Positions 46,141 through 59,300 are shown, counted from the first letter of the stretch. The stretch: 64,000 bases of DNA from Pteria penguin (GCA_035048485.1 CM068587.1:48111996-48175995), one strand, 5' to 3'. The notes: generated by a model from the sequence alone, not told the origin. Program-made: numbers and translations.

Positions 46141-46893
46141 ACTCTTGTTGTTTCCCTAACTACCATAAATTGAAAAAGGGTGTTACAGGAGGATTGTATA
46201 CTGGAATATGGATATGATATATTTATGGTAAAAAAAGGGAAAACTTACATGTATGATGTAGTCCAATGATTAAAAAAAGAAGCAAAAGAAGAGGTGGGAA
46301 GTTAAAGAAAACTTAATCCAAAGGCTAAGACCTGTTCATCATTTACGACCTGTTATGATATCAAAAGCTGAATAAAGTAGGTAAAGACAACTAATCCATT
46401 TCTAGATATTAACAGAAGTGAAAGATCCTTAATTCGGTGCTATGGCTTACTTAATGTGATGGTGAAAAATTCTTTAAAAAATTGATCACAATAGTTATCT
46501 TTTTCACTTGCTTATACATTTACTGACATTTTAAAAGATATCAGAATGTCGGAGGAATCAAGAGCTGTAAATTATAAATAAATATAAACAAGAATGTCAA
46601 GATTCATCAGGTATACATCATAACATGGGGTAGATCCATAGTCTTGCTGACAGCAATTTACATGCATGTAGATTTACTTCTAACAGAATTTTGAAATTAT
46701 TTGATTTTTAGATTTTTATTTGCTGAATTAGTGAATTGAAGTCTAACCTGTCAGGTAGCTGGAGTTTCCACACTTTAATGTACAGTTCATTTACATTTAA
46801 ACAGATGTTACAAAGGGACAATTGATCCCATACCAGACAGAATTAAGTTTTAACTATAACTTATAAACTATTGATTTTCATGTTGCAATATAT

Positions 46894-46898
<5 letters not shown>

Positions 46899-46952
<54 letters not shown>
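46899..46952. repeat. (TA)n microsatellite
   Basis: Pure TA tract. No gene is seen in its flanks (46141-47650). Confidence 0.98.
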
Positions 46953-46953
<1 letters not shown>

Positions 46954-47664
46954 CATGAAGTTTGTATTTATATACCGGTACTCATGATACTAAGACAATC
47001 ATTATCAGTGATTATAGGATTTCAAAGCAAACAGTAAATATAATTATTTATTCTTTCTTTGATTATTTTTAATTACATATTTGAGTATATATTTATATTA
47101 CTGGTAGTACAATGCACAAAATACAGATTCAGACTGAAGTGGTAATGCATTGAATGGAATTATTGTTAATAATAACTTTAACAATAACATTTGTGCAAAG
47201 ACACTCAGTTTAAATGCTATATTCATGTGCACAGTTTTTGTACAGTTATTTTACACATCATGTGGTGAAAAAATTGTGGCAGGATCTGGGAATCTAACCA
47301 ATGACCTTCCACTTTTCAAGCAGATGCTTACGCTTTTGAAGTATCCTGTCCAATACTCGATCATGTCTGTCACAAACCTGGAAACCCACAAGGAATTATC
47401 CCTGGTTCTTCTTCACATGAAGTGGACTCTCATTTCACCATATCTATTGGAATGGATTGTGTGATGCTAGTAAACTTTCTGTTCAGTGGAATTACTAATA
47501 CATTAACAGCAACTTACCAACTCAGTTTGTACTTACTGAAAAAGTCTGTTTACCTTCTACCTAGATGATGTGTGTTGTATATGGTACGGTACATGTATGT
47601 AACCATGCGATCCTAGTAATGGGTAGGAGGTTGTGATATTAGTCACCTAAAATATAAGCAGTTG

Positions 47665-48385
47665 AAGTGACATTATCAAACTCTGTGCAGCCATTACACT
47701 GATACAGTATAAATGACATCATCAATCTGTGTGCACTTTTTATATTGACTTGGTGTAATTGACATCATCAGTCTGTGTGTACCTTTTATATCAGTTTGAT
47801 TTAAAGGACATCATCAGTCAGTGTGGACATTTTACATTATCTTATTTATGTATCCTTAATAGCTACTTTGTGCAAATGACATCTTCATTTGTTGTGACCT
47901 TTTATACTAAGTGTAAATGACATCATCATTATGTGTGCACCTTTTATACCAACTAAGTGTAAATGACATCATCATTATGTGTGCACATTTTATGCTGACT
48001 AAGTGTAAATGACATCATCATTATGTGTGCACCTTTTATACCGACTACGTGTAAATGATATCATCATTATGTGTGCACATTTTATACTGACTAAGTGTAA
48101 ATGACATCATCATTATGTGTGCACCTTTTATACAGACTAAGTGTAAATGACATCATTATTATGTGTGCACCTTTTTTACCGACTAAGTGTAAATGACATC
48201 ATCATTATGTGTGCACCTTTTATACAGACTTAGTGTAAATGACATCATCATTATGTGTGCACCTTTTATACCAAGTAAGTGTAAATGACATCATCATTAT
48301 GTGTGCACATTTTATACCGACTAAGTGTAAATGACATCATCATTATGTGTGCTCTACTATGCCTATTATACTGACTCTGTGTAAA
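47665..48385 (+). repeat. 46-bp minisatellite with repeated TGACATCATCA
   Basis: Roughly fifteen units of the type GTGTAAATGACATCATCATT / ATGTGTGCACCTTTTATACC / GACTAA are present. They are diverged at the 5' side (47665-47890) and nearly uniform from 47890 to 48350. The array ends 160 bp before the synaptotagmin exon. The repeated TGACATCA resembles a CRE/AP-1-like half palindrome, but any regulatory effect is speculation. Confidence 0.95.
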
Positions 48386-48546
48386 TGGCAATCAGTTCCT
48401 TCAAATTATATCTGACTCAATGAGCTATACACCATTAGCAGTTATTATATCACCAAATTATATTATTTGATGTAGTTTTCTGCCTAGGGCTTCCCCAATT
48501 ACAGGAGCATGTTTATACATGGAAATTCTTATTAAAGCTAGATGTA

Positions 48547-48718
48547 ATGTCTGTTTCAGTGCCTGTTGAGGCTTTAGCCTTCCTGGGTGCTGTGGGAGCC
48601 TTCCTACTGATTCTCGTCATCTTCTTCCTCTACCTCAACAAGCTGCTATGCTTCTCCTCCTGTGGGGGCTTTCCTTGCATGGAGGCACCACCAAAAAAGA
48701 AGTCCAAAAACAACTTAG
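48547..48718 (+). CDS. SYT14: Synaptotagmin-14-like, transmembrane exon
   Basis: This short exon encodes VPVEALAFLGAVGAF followed by a hydrophobic membrane span, FLYLNKLLCF, GGFP and a Lys-rich juxtamembrane stretch. The pattern of the span and the FLYxNKxxCF...GGFP block closely matches the N-terminal membrane anchor of vertebrate SYT14, a calcium-independent C2-domain trafficking protein. The donor is TTAG|GTAAGT at 48719, leaving phase 1. Translation could start at ATG 48547. Alternatively TGTCTGTTTCAG ending at 48559 is a good acceptor, making 48560 the start of an internal exon preceded by an upstream exon I cannot identify. The C2 exons must lie beyond the window. The frame after the donor is intronic. 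Confidence 0.75.
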
Positions 48719-48834
48719 GTAAGTGCTTGTACAAGCTATATTATGTAATCAGTAAACTGTTAAGTCACCAAACTATGGAACCTCAAAGTCACAAGGGACA
48801 ATACAAAATAGTTACTATAGTTATCATGGAAGTG

Positions 48835-48997
48835 GCAGACTTTGTGGAGTGGTTAAGCACTGTGCTTATGATGCAGATGAGCCAGGTTTGATTCCTGGAT
48901 AGGACCACTGTGTTTCAGAAGTAAGTTACCTCTGGCTCACATGTAGTGATATTACTGAAAAATTGTTGAAAGCGATGTGAAATCCTAATCAGCCAAC
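48835..48997 (+). repeat. tRNA-derived SINE (family B)
   Basis: It has GTGGTTAAGCACTGTGCTTA (A-box region), CAGGTTTGATTCCTGG (B box) and the body word AAAAATTGTTGAAAGCGATG. It lies within the presumed synaptotagmin intron. Confidence 0.8.
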
Positions 48998-49179
48998 AAA
49001 TTGGCAATTGATGCCTTGAAGGAGTAAGAACTCGTTACCATTCAGTCAGACTTTCAGAATATTCTTAGTCATTTTAAAAGTATGATGATGGGAAGTCAGT
49101 GTATTGTAGTTAAATGGCTTAATATATACATCAACAAAGAAATATCTGTAATTGATTGTAACTGTAATGAAATGGTTTT

Positions 49180-52175
49180 ATTGATTGATTGATTATTGTT
49201 TTACATCACTCCAGGATTATTTAACATATATGGTGAAATGAATTTGCGTGATGAGTTGCGTAGAATTTTATACCTTACCTTACCCAATGCAGGGAGGCAT
49301 CTGTTACATGCCATACTAACCATGACATACAGACATAGGACCACCGTATTCATGGTCTTATCTGTTATGTGCCATACCTACCATGACATACAGACATAGG
49401 ACCTCCGTATTCATTGTATTATCTGTTACGTGCCATACCTACCATGACATACAGACATAGGACCTCCGTATTCATGGTCTTATCTGTTACGTGCCATACC
49501 TACCATGACATACAGACATAGGACCTCTGTATTCATGGTCTTATCTGTTACGTGCCATACCTACCATGACATACAGACATAGGACCTCTGTATTCATGGT
49601 CTTATCTGTTACGTGCCATACCTACCATGACATACAGACATAGGACCTCTGTATTCATGGTCTTATCTGTTACGTGCCATACCTACCATGACATACAGAC
49701 ATAGGACCTCCGTATTCATGGTCTTATCTCTTACGTGACATACCTACCATGACATACAGACATAGGACCACTGTATTCATGGTCTTATCTGTTACATGCC
49801 ATACCTACCATGACATACAGACATAGGACCGTATTCATGGTCTTATCTGTTACATGCCATACCTACCATGACATACAGACATAGGACCTCTGTATTCATG
49901 GTCTTATCTGTTAAGTGCCATACCTACCATGACATACAGACATAGGACCTCTGTATTCATGGTCTTATCTGTTATGTGCCATACCTACCATGACATACAG
50001 CCATAGGACCACCGTATTCATGGTTTCATCTGTTACGTGCCATACCTACCATGACATACAGACATAGGACCGTATTCATGGTCTTATCTGTTACGTGCCA
50101 TACCTACCATGACATACAGACATAGGACCTCTGTATTCATGGTCTTATCTGTTACGTGCCATACCTACCATGACATACAGACATAGGACCGTATTCATGG
50201 TCTTATCTGTTACGTGCCATACCTACCATGACATACAGACATAGGACCTCTGTATTCATGGTCTTATCTGTTACGTGCCATACCTACCATGACATACAGA
50301 CATAGGACCTCTGTATTCATGGTCTTATCTGTTATGTGCCATACCTACCATGACATACAGACATAGGACCACCATATTCATGGTCTCATCTGTTATGTGC
50401 CATACCTACCATGACATACAGACATACGACCACCGTATTCATGGTCTTATCTGTTACGTGCCATACCTACCATGACATACAGACACAGGACCTCCGTATT
50501 CATGGTCTTATCTGTTACGTGCCATACCTACCATGACATACAGACATAGGACCTCTGTATTCATGGTCTTATCTGTTACGTGCCATACCTACCATGACAT
50601 ACAGACATAGGACCTCTGTATTCATGGTCTTATCTGTTATGTGCCATACCTACCATGACATACAGACGTAGGACCACCGTATTCATGGTCTTATCTGTTA
50701 CGTGCCATACCTACCATGACATACAGACATAGGACCTCTGTATTCATGGTCTTATCTGTTATGTGCCATACCTACCATGACATACAGACATAGGACCACC
50801 ATATTCATGGTCTCATCTGTTACGTGCCATACCTACCATGACATATAGACATAGGACCGTATTCATGGTCTTATCTGTTACGTGCCATACCTACCATGAC
50901 ATACAGACATAGGACCTCCGTATTCATGGTCTTATCTGTTACGTGCCATACCTACCATGACATACAGACATAGGACCTCTGTATTCATGGTCTTATCTGT
51001 TACGGGCCATACCTACCATGACATACAGACATAGGACCTCTGTATTCATGGTTTCATCTGTTACGTGCCATACCTACCATGACATATAGACATAGGACCG
51101 TATTCATGGTCTTATCTGTTACGTGCCATACCTACCATGACATACAGACATAGGACCTCCGTATTCATGGTCTTATCTGTTACGTGCCATACCTACCATG
51201 ACATACAGACATAGGACCTCTGTATTCATGGTCTTATCTGTTATGTGCCATACCTACCATGACATACAGACATAGGACCACCGTATTCATGGGCTCATCT
51301 GTTACGTGCCATACCTACCATTACATACAGACATAGCACCGTATTCATGGTCTTATCTGTTACGTGCCATACCTACCATGACATACAGACATAGGACCTC
51401 CGTATTCATGGTCTTATCTGTTACGTGCCATACCTACCATGACATACAGACATAGGACCGTATTCATGGTCTTATCTGTTACGTGCCATACCTACCATGA
51501 CATACAGACATAGGACCGTATTCATGGTCTTATCTGTTACGTGCCATACCTACCATGACATACAGACATAGGACCGTATTCATGGTCTTATCTGTTACGT
51601 GCCATACCTACCATGACATACAGACATAGGACCACTGTATTCATGGTCTTATCTGTTACGTGCCATACCTACCATGACATACAGACATAGGACCACTGTA
51701 TTCATGGTCTTATCTGTTACGTGCCATACCTACCATGACATACAGACATAGGACCACTGTATTCATGGTCTTATCTGTTACGTGCCATACCTACCATGAC
51801 ATACAGACATAGGACCACTGTATTCATGGTCTTATCTGTTACGTGCCATACCTACCATGACATACAGCCATAGGACCACCGTATTCATGGTCTTATCTGT
51901 TACGTGCCATACCTACCATGACATACAGACATAGGACCTCCGTATTCATGGTCTTATCTGTTATGTGCCATACATACCATGACATACAGGCATAGGACCT
52001 CTGTATTCATGGTCTTATCTGTTATGTGCCATACATACCATGACATACAGGCATAGGACCTCCGTATTCATGGTCTTATCTGATAGACAGGATACTGGTG
52101 TGCCCTCGGTGGGAGTTGAACTTTGGACCTCTTGATCACAACCCAAGCACTCTGTCGTCTGAGCTACACCAGGTT
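49180..52175 (-). repeat. SINE (family A) swollen by an internal 61-bp satellite
   Basis: The outer parts are a minus-strand family A SINE. The left side has TTGATTGATTGATTATTG, CATATATGGTG and AATGCAGGGAGGCATCTGTT. The right side has GATACTGGTGTGCC, GGGAGTTGAACTTTGGACC and a tRNA-like end GAGCTACACCAGG. The piece between, normally a single copy of GTGCCACGCCTACCGTGACA through GTCTCATCCG, has become a tandem array. Confidence 0.9.
49300..52085 (+). repeat. 61-bp satellite array derived from SINE sequence
   Basis: About 45-47 copies of a unit starting CCATACCTACCATGACATAC, continuing AGACATAGGACCTCCGTATT and ending CATGGTCTTATCTGTTACGT G. Variants at GGACC (TCCG, TCTG, ACCG, ACTG, or a 3-bp deletion) occur in local runs, for example three deletion-type units near 51450-51590 and four ACTG units near 51630-51840. 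This indicates recent unequal exchange. Open frames through it are incidental. Confidence 0.97.
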
Positions 52176-52279
52176 TTGAAAGACATATTATCTTGTAATA
52201 GAATTCTAGTTGTTAAAAAATAAAAAATTACATTCTTTCCTTAAGTCATTAAAAACCTGTATTTCATGGTCCAAATTTA

Positions 52280-52830
52280 GAATATTATTTATAGCAATAT
52301 TCTTGTAGGCAAGTGCTCTGAATTTAGAATGTCATCAACAGTCTGAATACATGTTGAAAATGTATGAATATCATTGCAAGTCTAGATAACATTCAAACTT
52401 CAATCATTTTGCACCTCTGTCATTAATGACAGAATAGCATCAGGAACTTAGATATATCTTGTGAGTGTAAACATGTCATCAGCAACCTGAACATATGTTC
52501 TAATTGTAAACACATGAACATGTGTCAGCAATAACCTATTTTGTGAATTTAGAATGTTACAAACCTGAACAAATCTTGTGAGTTTAGAATATCAGCAGCA
52601 ATCTGAGTGTTTAGAATATGGAATGTCTTCAACAACCTGATCATATGTTGTGAGTTTAGAATGTTACAGCCTGAACAAATCTTGCGAGTTTAGAATATCA
52701 GCAGCAATCTGAATGTTTAGAATATAGAATGTCTTCAACAACCTGATCAAATGATGTGAGTTTTAGAATGCCATCAGCAACCTGAACATGTGTCATGAGT
52801 TTGAAGTGTTATTAGCTGCTTAGACATATG
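52280..52830 (+). repeat. Degenerate tandem repeats around GAGTTTAGAATGT
   Basis: Diverged units carry TTTAGAATGTCATCAACA, CAACCTGAACATATG and GTGAGTTTAGAAT. One block of about 100 bp (52555-52650) is closely repeated at 52660-52755. Confidence 0.7.
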
Positions 52831-53129
52831 TTCTGAGCAAAAAGAAAATCAGATAGTTATGCATGACATTTTTATAATTGCAGTGAAGTTCTGGATCTTC
52901 CAAATATATCATGCTCAACATTTTCTCTATCTGGCAGACAGATGTGTGTGTGTTGTGTATAGTAACATACATCAACAACCATGATTAGCTTTTACTTTCA
53001 TTTTCCGTAATATATGATCTTCCCTAGTCTCAGATCATGTACATGTGTATGACATATACCAGTAATTTGAATGGCTGGAATTATATTATGGTAAATTTTA
53101 TTGTATATGTATTGTTATCCCCTTGCAAC

Positions 53130-53640
53130 AGCATTACAGGGTGGATATAGTAACAGTGCCATTTGTGTGTTGGTGCATGCATGCATTTTTGTCTGTAACA
53201 AAATCTTGTAGACACTCTAGAAGTCACAGGTTTGGCCCTTTTGAATTTAGACTTCATTTATAGCTGAAGTTTGAGGAAAGGAAGATTCATATTGATTTTG
53301 GGTTTAAAAGGTTAAAGGTTAAGGTCACCTAGAGGCATCAGAAAAACCTCGTAGACACTCTGCAAGTCGCAGTTGTGGCCCTATTGGGTTCCTTCACATA
53401 TAGCTTAAGTTTAAGGAGAGGAAGATCCCTATTGATTTTCGGGGTTAATAGGTCAAAGGTTAAAGTCACCAAGTCAAAAGCCAGTTGAGGTCATCATAGA
53501 AAAACTATGTAGACACTCTTAGAACTCACAATTTTAGCTTTATTGGTTTTTTACTTCACGTATGGCTTTAGTATAATGACAGGAAGATCCCTATTGATTT
53601 AATTGGTATCCAAAGGTCAAATTTCAAGGTCGATTTGGTA
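53130..53640 (+). repeat. Dispersed repeat with about three 158-bp units
   Basis: Units share GTAGACACTCT, AGGAAGATCC, CTATTGATTTT and GGTCAAAGGTTAAAGTCACC. Non-coding. Confidence 0.65.
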
Positions 53641-55978
53641 CCTTTGATTTTGCTGCCGTGCGAGAGGATGCCATGATTGGTGTTGCACTTGTTTTCGTTT
53701 TAAGTGACTTTGAAATTATATTTTATACGTACAATACTTGGTATGGGTTTCTTTGAAATATGCAAACAACGGAATCAAGTACTACAGGTAATAAAATGAA
53801 TAGATTTCACATAGTGCCTGCTGTCATGATCTATTGTTACGCTTGTACTGTCAAGAATATCCAGTAACTTATGAATATTTAAAGATTCCGTGTACGAAAA
53901 CATGTATACTGGAATGCCATTGATCCCTATAATCTAGAGAGACCTGCCGGGAGTAAAGGGAGATTAACCGTTAGATTTTATGTTTCTATATGGTCCCAAG
54001 GTGATATTAGAGTATCGTAAATCGCCAGTACTGTAGCAAAACTATACCGTTATCCGATATTACGAACTATTACTGGCTATAAGATATATATACTTGGAAG
54101 ATCAGTGTAGAGTTGTTGTGGAAAAAATACCAATTAGACTACGTATGCAGGACTATTAGGTTTGACGTGGTCGTAGTCTGTGATGTTTTATTGCTGTTGT
54201 GGTAGTGTACGAACGAGGACTTTGTAAGGTTTTTAAAAATCACGACGACGATGGGTGAGAAGGACCGCTGCGATTTAAACTTGTGTTTTGAAGTGCATAA
54301 TGCTCTGCGACAGTCATCTCAAACGGGTGGATCGCTAACGTAAAATAGGTCACGAAGGGGAAGTTTAACGAATGCCTGCAGATTTTACCCGCTGTTAATA
54401 AGTTTATGGATTATTTTTTAAAGATATTTTAAACGAACAGGATATTGGAATAATTGGTGTGAGTGTTTACCTGCAACAGGTATACAACAGGTATTAGGGC
54501 CTTCTTTATGTTGTGTTGTGTTTTTGCTTTGTACTTCGATACCTGTTTGTGAACTACGAGAGGCTGCTTTCCTCTTCATCAAGCTTAGATGTATAGTCTA
54601 ATACCATCTGCTTCTCGTGCGACCTTGCTGGCTAGCGGGAGACAGGTGAAAGTGAAAGTTTTACTACCGAAAGTGTTCGTATTCTTACTTCTTAAGGATG
54701 CACAGCTTGCCTAGAAGAATTGAAGTGAGGTTTTGAGGGTGATTTATCAGTTGCATTGACTTTTATATCCCCGGAGATATCAGATGACGCTCGAGTTTCA
54801 CATCAGATCGATGATAATTATATCACAGGAGACTGGCAATGTCTGTAGCACATGATTTATAGACTGTAGTCGCCGCACTGATATACAGGTAAAAGGGAAA
54901 AGGGATCCTCAATCACAGTTGTAGACCATCCTTGATTATCAATAATTAAGATAAGGGTATACTTGTAAGAATATACATATATAAAACTTTGCAGTAACAA
55001 CAGCTACCAACGAGTTGTAATATACATAAAATCCTGAAATAAAATCTTGGAGAATCAAAATCGTTAGAGTGCCTGGCTTAATATATGTGTGTATATATAT
55101 TTAATCGGCTATGAACTCTACATTTCTGCTTGACCTGAATTTGCTCTTTAATTTTTCACATTGATGACATTAAATCTGGTAGTATGTGATAACAGACTCC
55201 AAAGCCAGAGAGCAACGAATACAAGGAATCTTACTAATCTGACCCTTTTGCACTTAACAGCGCCCAGAAAAGACAACAATTATTGTAATAAAACAGCAAG
55301 TAAATATAATTGAATATTTATTATTATTAGTAGTAGTAATAGTAGTAGTAGTATTATTATTTCTTTTTGAAATATTATTACGATACCAAATTTCGTTCGT
55401 TATAATTAAGTCCATATAAAATAAAAATCAATGGATGGCTCATCATTTGATATCTGAAATGTAAAACCATGTGACTAGGGACAATAAAATTCATATTCCT
55501 TGCGCATCAATATTACCACGTCGTTCTGAGTTAAAATCATACCAAGATGATGTGGAATTCAATATAAAAGCGCCATTGAGAGTTTTATATCATGTCACCC
55601 GAATGTCTCTTTTTGCGCGATATAAAGGCCTATACACATAAGAGTGTGTCGGTGCATCAATACCGTTATTTATAAAGCGGTTTACAAAGAGCATTTAAGA
55701 CGCCCTTCTAAAGGAAGGGAAATACACGCAACAAAGCTTTTCTTGCAAGTCGTCCTTTTTTGTATACATTGGAACTGTCAACTTAATATCACAAACTGTA
55801 CCTGCTACTGTTTCACAAGGCAATCGTTAATGATCTTCCTTAATGATGAAATAAAGGGGGATCGATCCATTACTGGCAGAATCGTGGTAAAACAGCAACT
55901 TTGGCTCCCAAAACCATTCGCACACTTGACGTCAATGAACATATGGAAACTTTATTATTGGATTTTAAAATATCAATC
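53641..55978. other. Non-coding stretch
   Basis: No gene is supported. A short AGT-rich trinucleotide tract lies at about 55328-55356. A 29-codon ORF from ATG 54251 is noted under rejected items. Confidence 0.5.
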
Positions 55979-56235
55979 GGAGTAAAATTGGATTTAATAT
56001 ATATTAAAGTGGAGTAAAAATGAATCTGGAATTAATCAAAGTGGAGTAAAATTGGATTTAATATATATTAGGGTGGAGTAAAAATGAATCTGGAATTAAT
56101 CAAAGTGGAGTAAAATTGAATTTGAAATATATTAAATTTTATTGAAATTGAATTTTAAATATTTCAAATTTGAGTGGAATTGGATTTAAAGCATATCGAA
56201 TTGGAGTTAAACTGGATTTAAACATATCGAATTAG
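55979..56235 (+). repeat. AT-rich minisatellite (GTGGAGTAAAA units)
   Basis: Near-identical 62-66-bp units, GTGGAGTAAAATTGGATTTA and following, are repeated and then decay towards 56235. Confidence 0.85.
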
Positions 56236-56821
56236 AGGGGAAATGTAACAAACAGTAGTTGAGAACCATAGAGTGCAAAAACCCACATTGCATTATTTAT
56301 CTCCTATCGTTCTCCGTGCAAGCTGAAAGTTATATCGTCAATTTCTTTTCTGCATACTTGGATGGCTTTATAACTGTTCTTAATTGCACGCAACCTGAGT
56401 GCGTAGTCGTTGGAAATTGTAACATTCTTTGATATTCAACGGAGTGAATTCTGCATCAAAAGTATTAGCTCTAGTGATGGTTTTGAAAATTTCAAGGTTC
56501 GACTATTACAGAATACCGTGTAGTGTGGAACCCTTCTCGGAATACCTAGTAGTACACCGATATCAGACGGAGTATGGTGACCGTGGAATATCGCTATGGA
56601 CAATTTATAGTACTTAGGAGAAGATAAAATTTGACAGAAAGTTGAAAGTGTGTATAGAGCGAGAAGTATGATATTGAAAATTGCTAATAATGATGTTGGA
56701 GCACGTGGCTTTATAATACTTTTTGTTTCTGCGTGGCATATGCAGAGACGATTCGTTTGAAAATAGTGTATGACGCATCTTCCTGGGAAAGAGACGGGAA
56801 TGTGTGTAAAGTTTCTGCAAT

Positions 56822-57074
56822 ATGTTCAGCAAAAAACTCCAAAAACTGGACACAAATGTCAAGTCCTCGTTTAGTTGCTGCTGTTTTGGTAGTAGGACAG
56901 AGTCGCCCCCTAGTGATGAAGAAAGGTGTAAGAAAAAGGGAAGTAAGTCGAATTCGAGGAATAAAAGTGATGGAAAGAAAGAATATGGCTCTCTTGATGC
57001 CAATAAGGAGTCTTCAGACAAGGTGGATGGAGCTTACCCCGAAACAAAGAAAAAGGAAGAAAAGGTGAAAAACG
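56822..57074 (+). CDS. Candidate first coding exon (possible alternative SYT14 start)
   Basis: An open frame from ATG 56822 reads MFSKKLQKLD, a Cys cluster SFSCCCFGSR that could be palmitoylated, and a Ser/Lys/Glu-rich tail. It has no recognised domain. Two donors are possible: AAAG|GTGAAA (exon end 57064, phase 0) or AACG|GTAGGA (end 57074, phase 1). The second has the same phase as the SYT14 membrane exon 8 kb upstream, and both exons end with an Asn-rich/Lys-rich stretch and a G before GT. It could therefore be an alternative first exon lacking the membrane span. The composition looks like real coding sequence, but nothing proves transcription. Confidence 0.35.
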
Positions 57075-57103
57075 GTAGGACATTTCAAACTTTTACGTTG
57101 TAA

Positions 57104-57982
57104 GTTGTGTGTTCATTGACAACTTGGCCCTAAGTTGATGAGAGTTTGTACCTATGATAAAACGTAAGGAAAAAGGGGGATGTACTAAATAGTAAGACAA
57201 AAGTTATATGAATAGTTTTAAGAAAAGAGCATGTAGGGTTTCATTGATGTAAGTATTACACAGTAATTTAATTTTCCCGTGTGGTAGATATATAGGGAAG
57301 CGTATAGGGCTTCATTTTCATTTTCTTCTTAATGCCTAGAGACGCCACACTCTGATCGTTACAAGCCTTCTATGTGTTAATCACCCCAGCGTTTATCTAA
57401 ATTTCTCTCTACATTTTTAAATATAGCTATAGACACATATAGTGTATAATCTCATGCTGTGCGTATTTGTGCGATAAGTTCTACAGCCGAATACTGAAAC
57501 ATGGTTGTTCACTCTGTGTTCTCTATTCCCTTTAGGTGTTTTGCTCCATACGGGTCTATTCTTCCGTATTATGTCATTGCCGTTAGCATTTTGGTCTATG
57601 GACCATATTTTGCTCTCTGTAAGATCTAGAACTTACCAAGCCTTGTCACTTGACTGCGGAAGGGAGGGGACAGAAAAGAATTGCACAAAAAGTATATTTC
57701 GTTAGAATTACATGAATATATCATTTGTAATGACTCCGGATAATCAAATCGTCAGACAGTTACGCAGGCGCGGATCCAGAAATTTTGTCGAGAGAGGGGT
57801 TCCATCCCAATGAATTTTCCGAAAGGGGATCCACCCATGTTTTTGTGTGTAAAATTATTTATTTCACATCAAAAAATACAAGAAAAGACATTGTAGAATT
57901 GCTTCCAAATAACACATCTGTTTTGCAATGAAGCAATATATGTTGCTCGCTTAGATTTAGACATACAGAGGTCTTTGGTATG
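57104..57982. other. Non-coding stretch
   Basis: Intron-like sequence. No gene or repeat is recognised. Confidence 0.45.
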
Positions 57983-58158
57983 TGGTTGGTTGGTTGGTTG
58001 ATTGATGTTTTACGTCGCTTTCAACAGTTTTTCAGTTATATCGCGACATAGAGCAGGAGGTAACCAACCTCTTAAACATAGTGGCGCAACCCGGAAATCG
58101 AACCCGGATCGTCGGCGCCGCAAGCCAAGCGCTTAACCACTACACCAAGCCTGCCCCT
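57983..58158 (-). repeat. tRNA-derived SINE (family B)
   Basis: On the plus strand it reads TTTTACGTCGCTTTCAACAG, AGGAGGTAACCAACCTC, CGGAAATCGAACCCGG and GCGCTTAACCACTACACCAA, the reverse of family B. It is well preserved. Confidence 0.9.
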
Positions 58159-59189
58159 TTTGGCATGTGTAAAACAAATAAATATTGGAACAGTTTTCCC
58201 GCCGGGATATGCTTCGATAAGAAGCGTTATAATGACGTAATGGAGTCAGAATTTTAAATGTCAAAGTCTCACTCACTAACTAGATATATTTATGAGAAAT
58301 GCCCCATGTACTTTAGCAGTGTGCCTTATTAAACAGCAGTGAAATGAGTTTTGTTCTCGGCGGGCGAGATGACTGCAATGATCCTCAATCTATCGGTGTG
58401 AAATTAGGATTCAGAATTTTGTATCAAATCATGACATTTTAGTTCACACGCGGTTAAAGGGACAAAGCGGTAAATATTTGTCTCAAATTTCAGAATTATT
58501 ATTAATGATTATTGTGTAGAGGGTAACCTTCAGTAAATGGCCATTGCTTTTAAATATTTTACTTCAATATTATTTTTGTAAGTGATATACAAATAGACTA
58601 TATAAAAGTCAGTCATATTGGAAAGTGTACAAATATTCATTATGACGTCAGTTTGTGCAGTAAATGAGCAGATTTCCCCAGTGTGCCAGATGGCTCTTGT
58701 TCGATTCTCCCCTGTGAATATATAAGCCGGGTTGGAATGATTTGAAACCTTAGACATAGTATTACATGCGGTGCTTTGCAGATTAAAGGTATTTAACTGG
58801 ACGTAATGTTCATTTTTAACTCGTCGGGACAGAAAGTTCACAAAACTAATGGCTACCCCCTTCGTTGGCGTGCCGCTATCGCTTGGACAAAACTTAGACC
58901 TTAGTCGTAACTTCTCAACAGTATGAGGTAGCACTTCCATATATTCGTCGTTTAATCCTTGTAAAAAGTGTCTGGTGGTACAATTATTTTTTACCTTGTG
59001 ACCTTGAGCTTCAACTTGACCTACTTTTGTCCTATCCGTTTCACAACTGCTATTTGCAAATTTTTAATCCACTCGGCGAGTTATGTTGTCTTTTGCCAGC
59101 TCTTGTTTATTAAAGATGGAACATTTTACTTGTGCTAAGCATGAAGATGATATACCCATTGCATCATCACATTGTAGACACTGATAGTT
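58159..59189. other. Non-coding stretch with a repeat fragment
   Basis: 58890-59105 contains pieces of the 31115 family (CCTTGTGACC-type words). No gene is seen. Confidence 0.45.
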
Positions 59190-59192
59190 TTG

Positions 59193-59300
59193 AGTCGGCG
59201 TAGCTCAGTAGTGTGCTTGGCTGGAGGCAGAGGAGTTCCGGGTTCGGAGGTGTGCTTGGCTGGAGGCTAAGGAGTTCCGGGTTGGAGTTTTGTCTTCGGA
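59193..59300 (+). repeat. tRNA-like SINE head with an internal duplication
   Basis: GGCGTAGCTCAGTAGTGTGC is A-box-like and GAGTTCCGGGTTCGG is B-box-like. A block of about 45 bp (GTGTGCTTGGCTGGAGGC to GAGTTCCGGGTT) is repeated directly. Confidence 0.55.

Noticed and set aside
49196..49399. ORF at the edge of the 61-bp satellite
   Set aside because: It consists of reverse SINE sequence and the first repeat units.
49300..52085. Regular repeats resembling a CRISPR array
   Set aside because: Units are contiguous without unique spacers and the genome is eukaryotic; it is a minisatellite.
54251..54342. 29-codon ORF beginning MGEKDRCDLNLCFEV near 54.25 kb
   Set aside because: Good start context and a GTAAAA after it, but very short, no domain, and phase 2, which does not match the synaptotagmin exon. 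Kept out as unsupported.
55644..55985. 113-codon ORF
   Set aside because: No start context, domain or codon bias; Cys/Trp-rich composition typical of chance ORFs.
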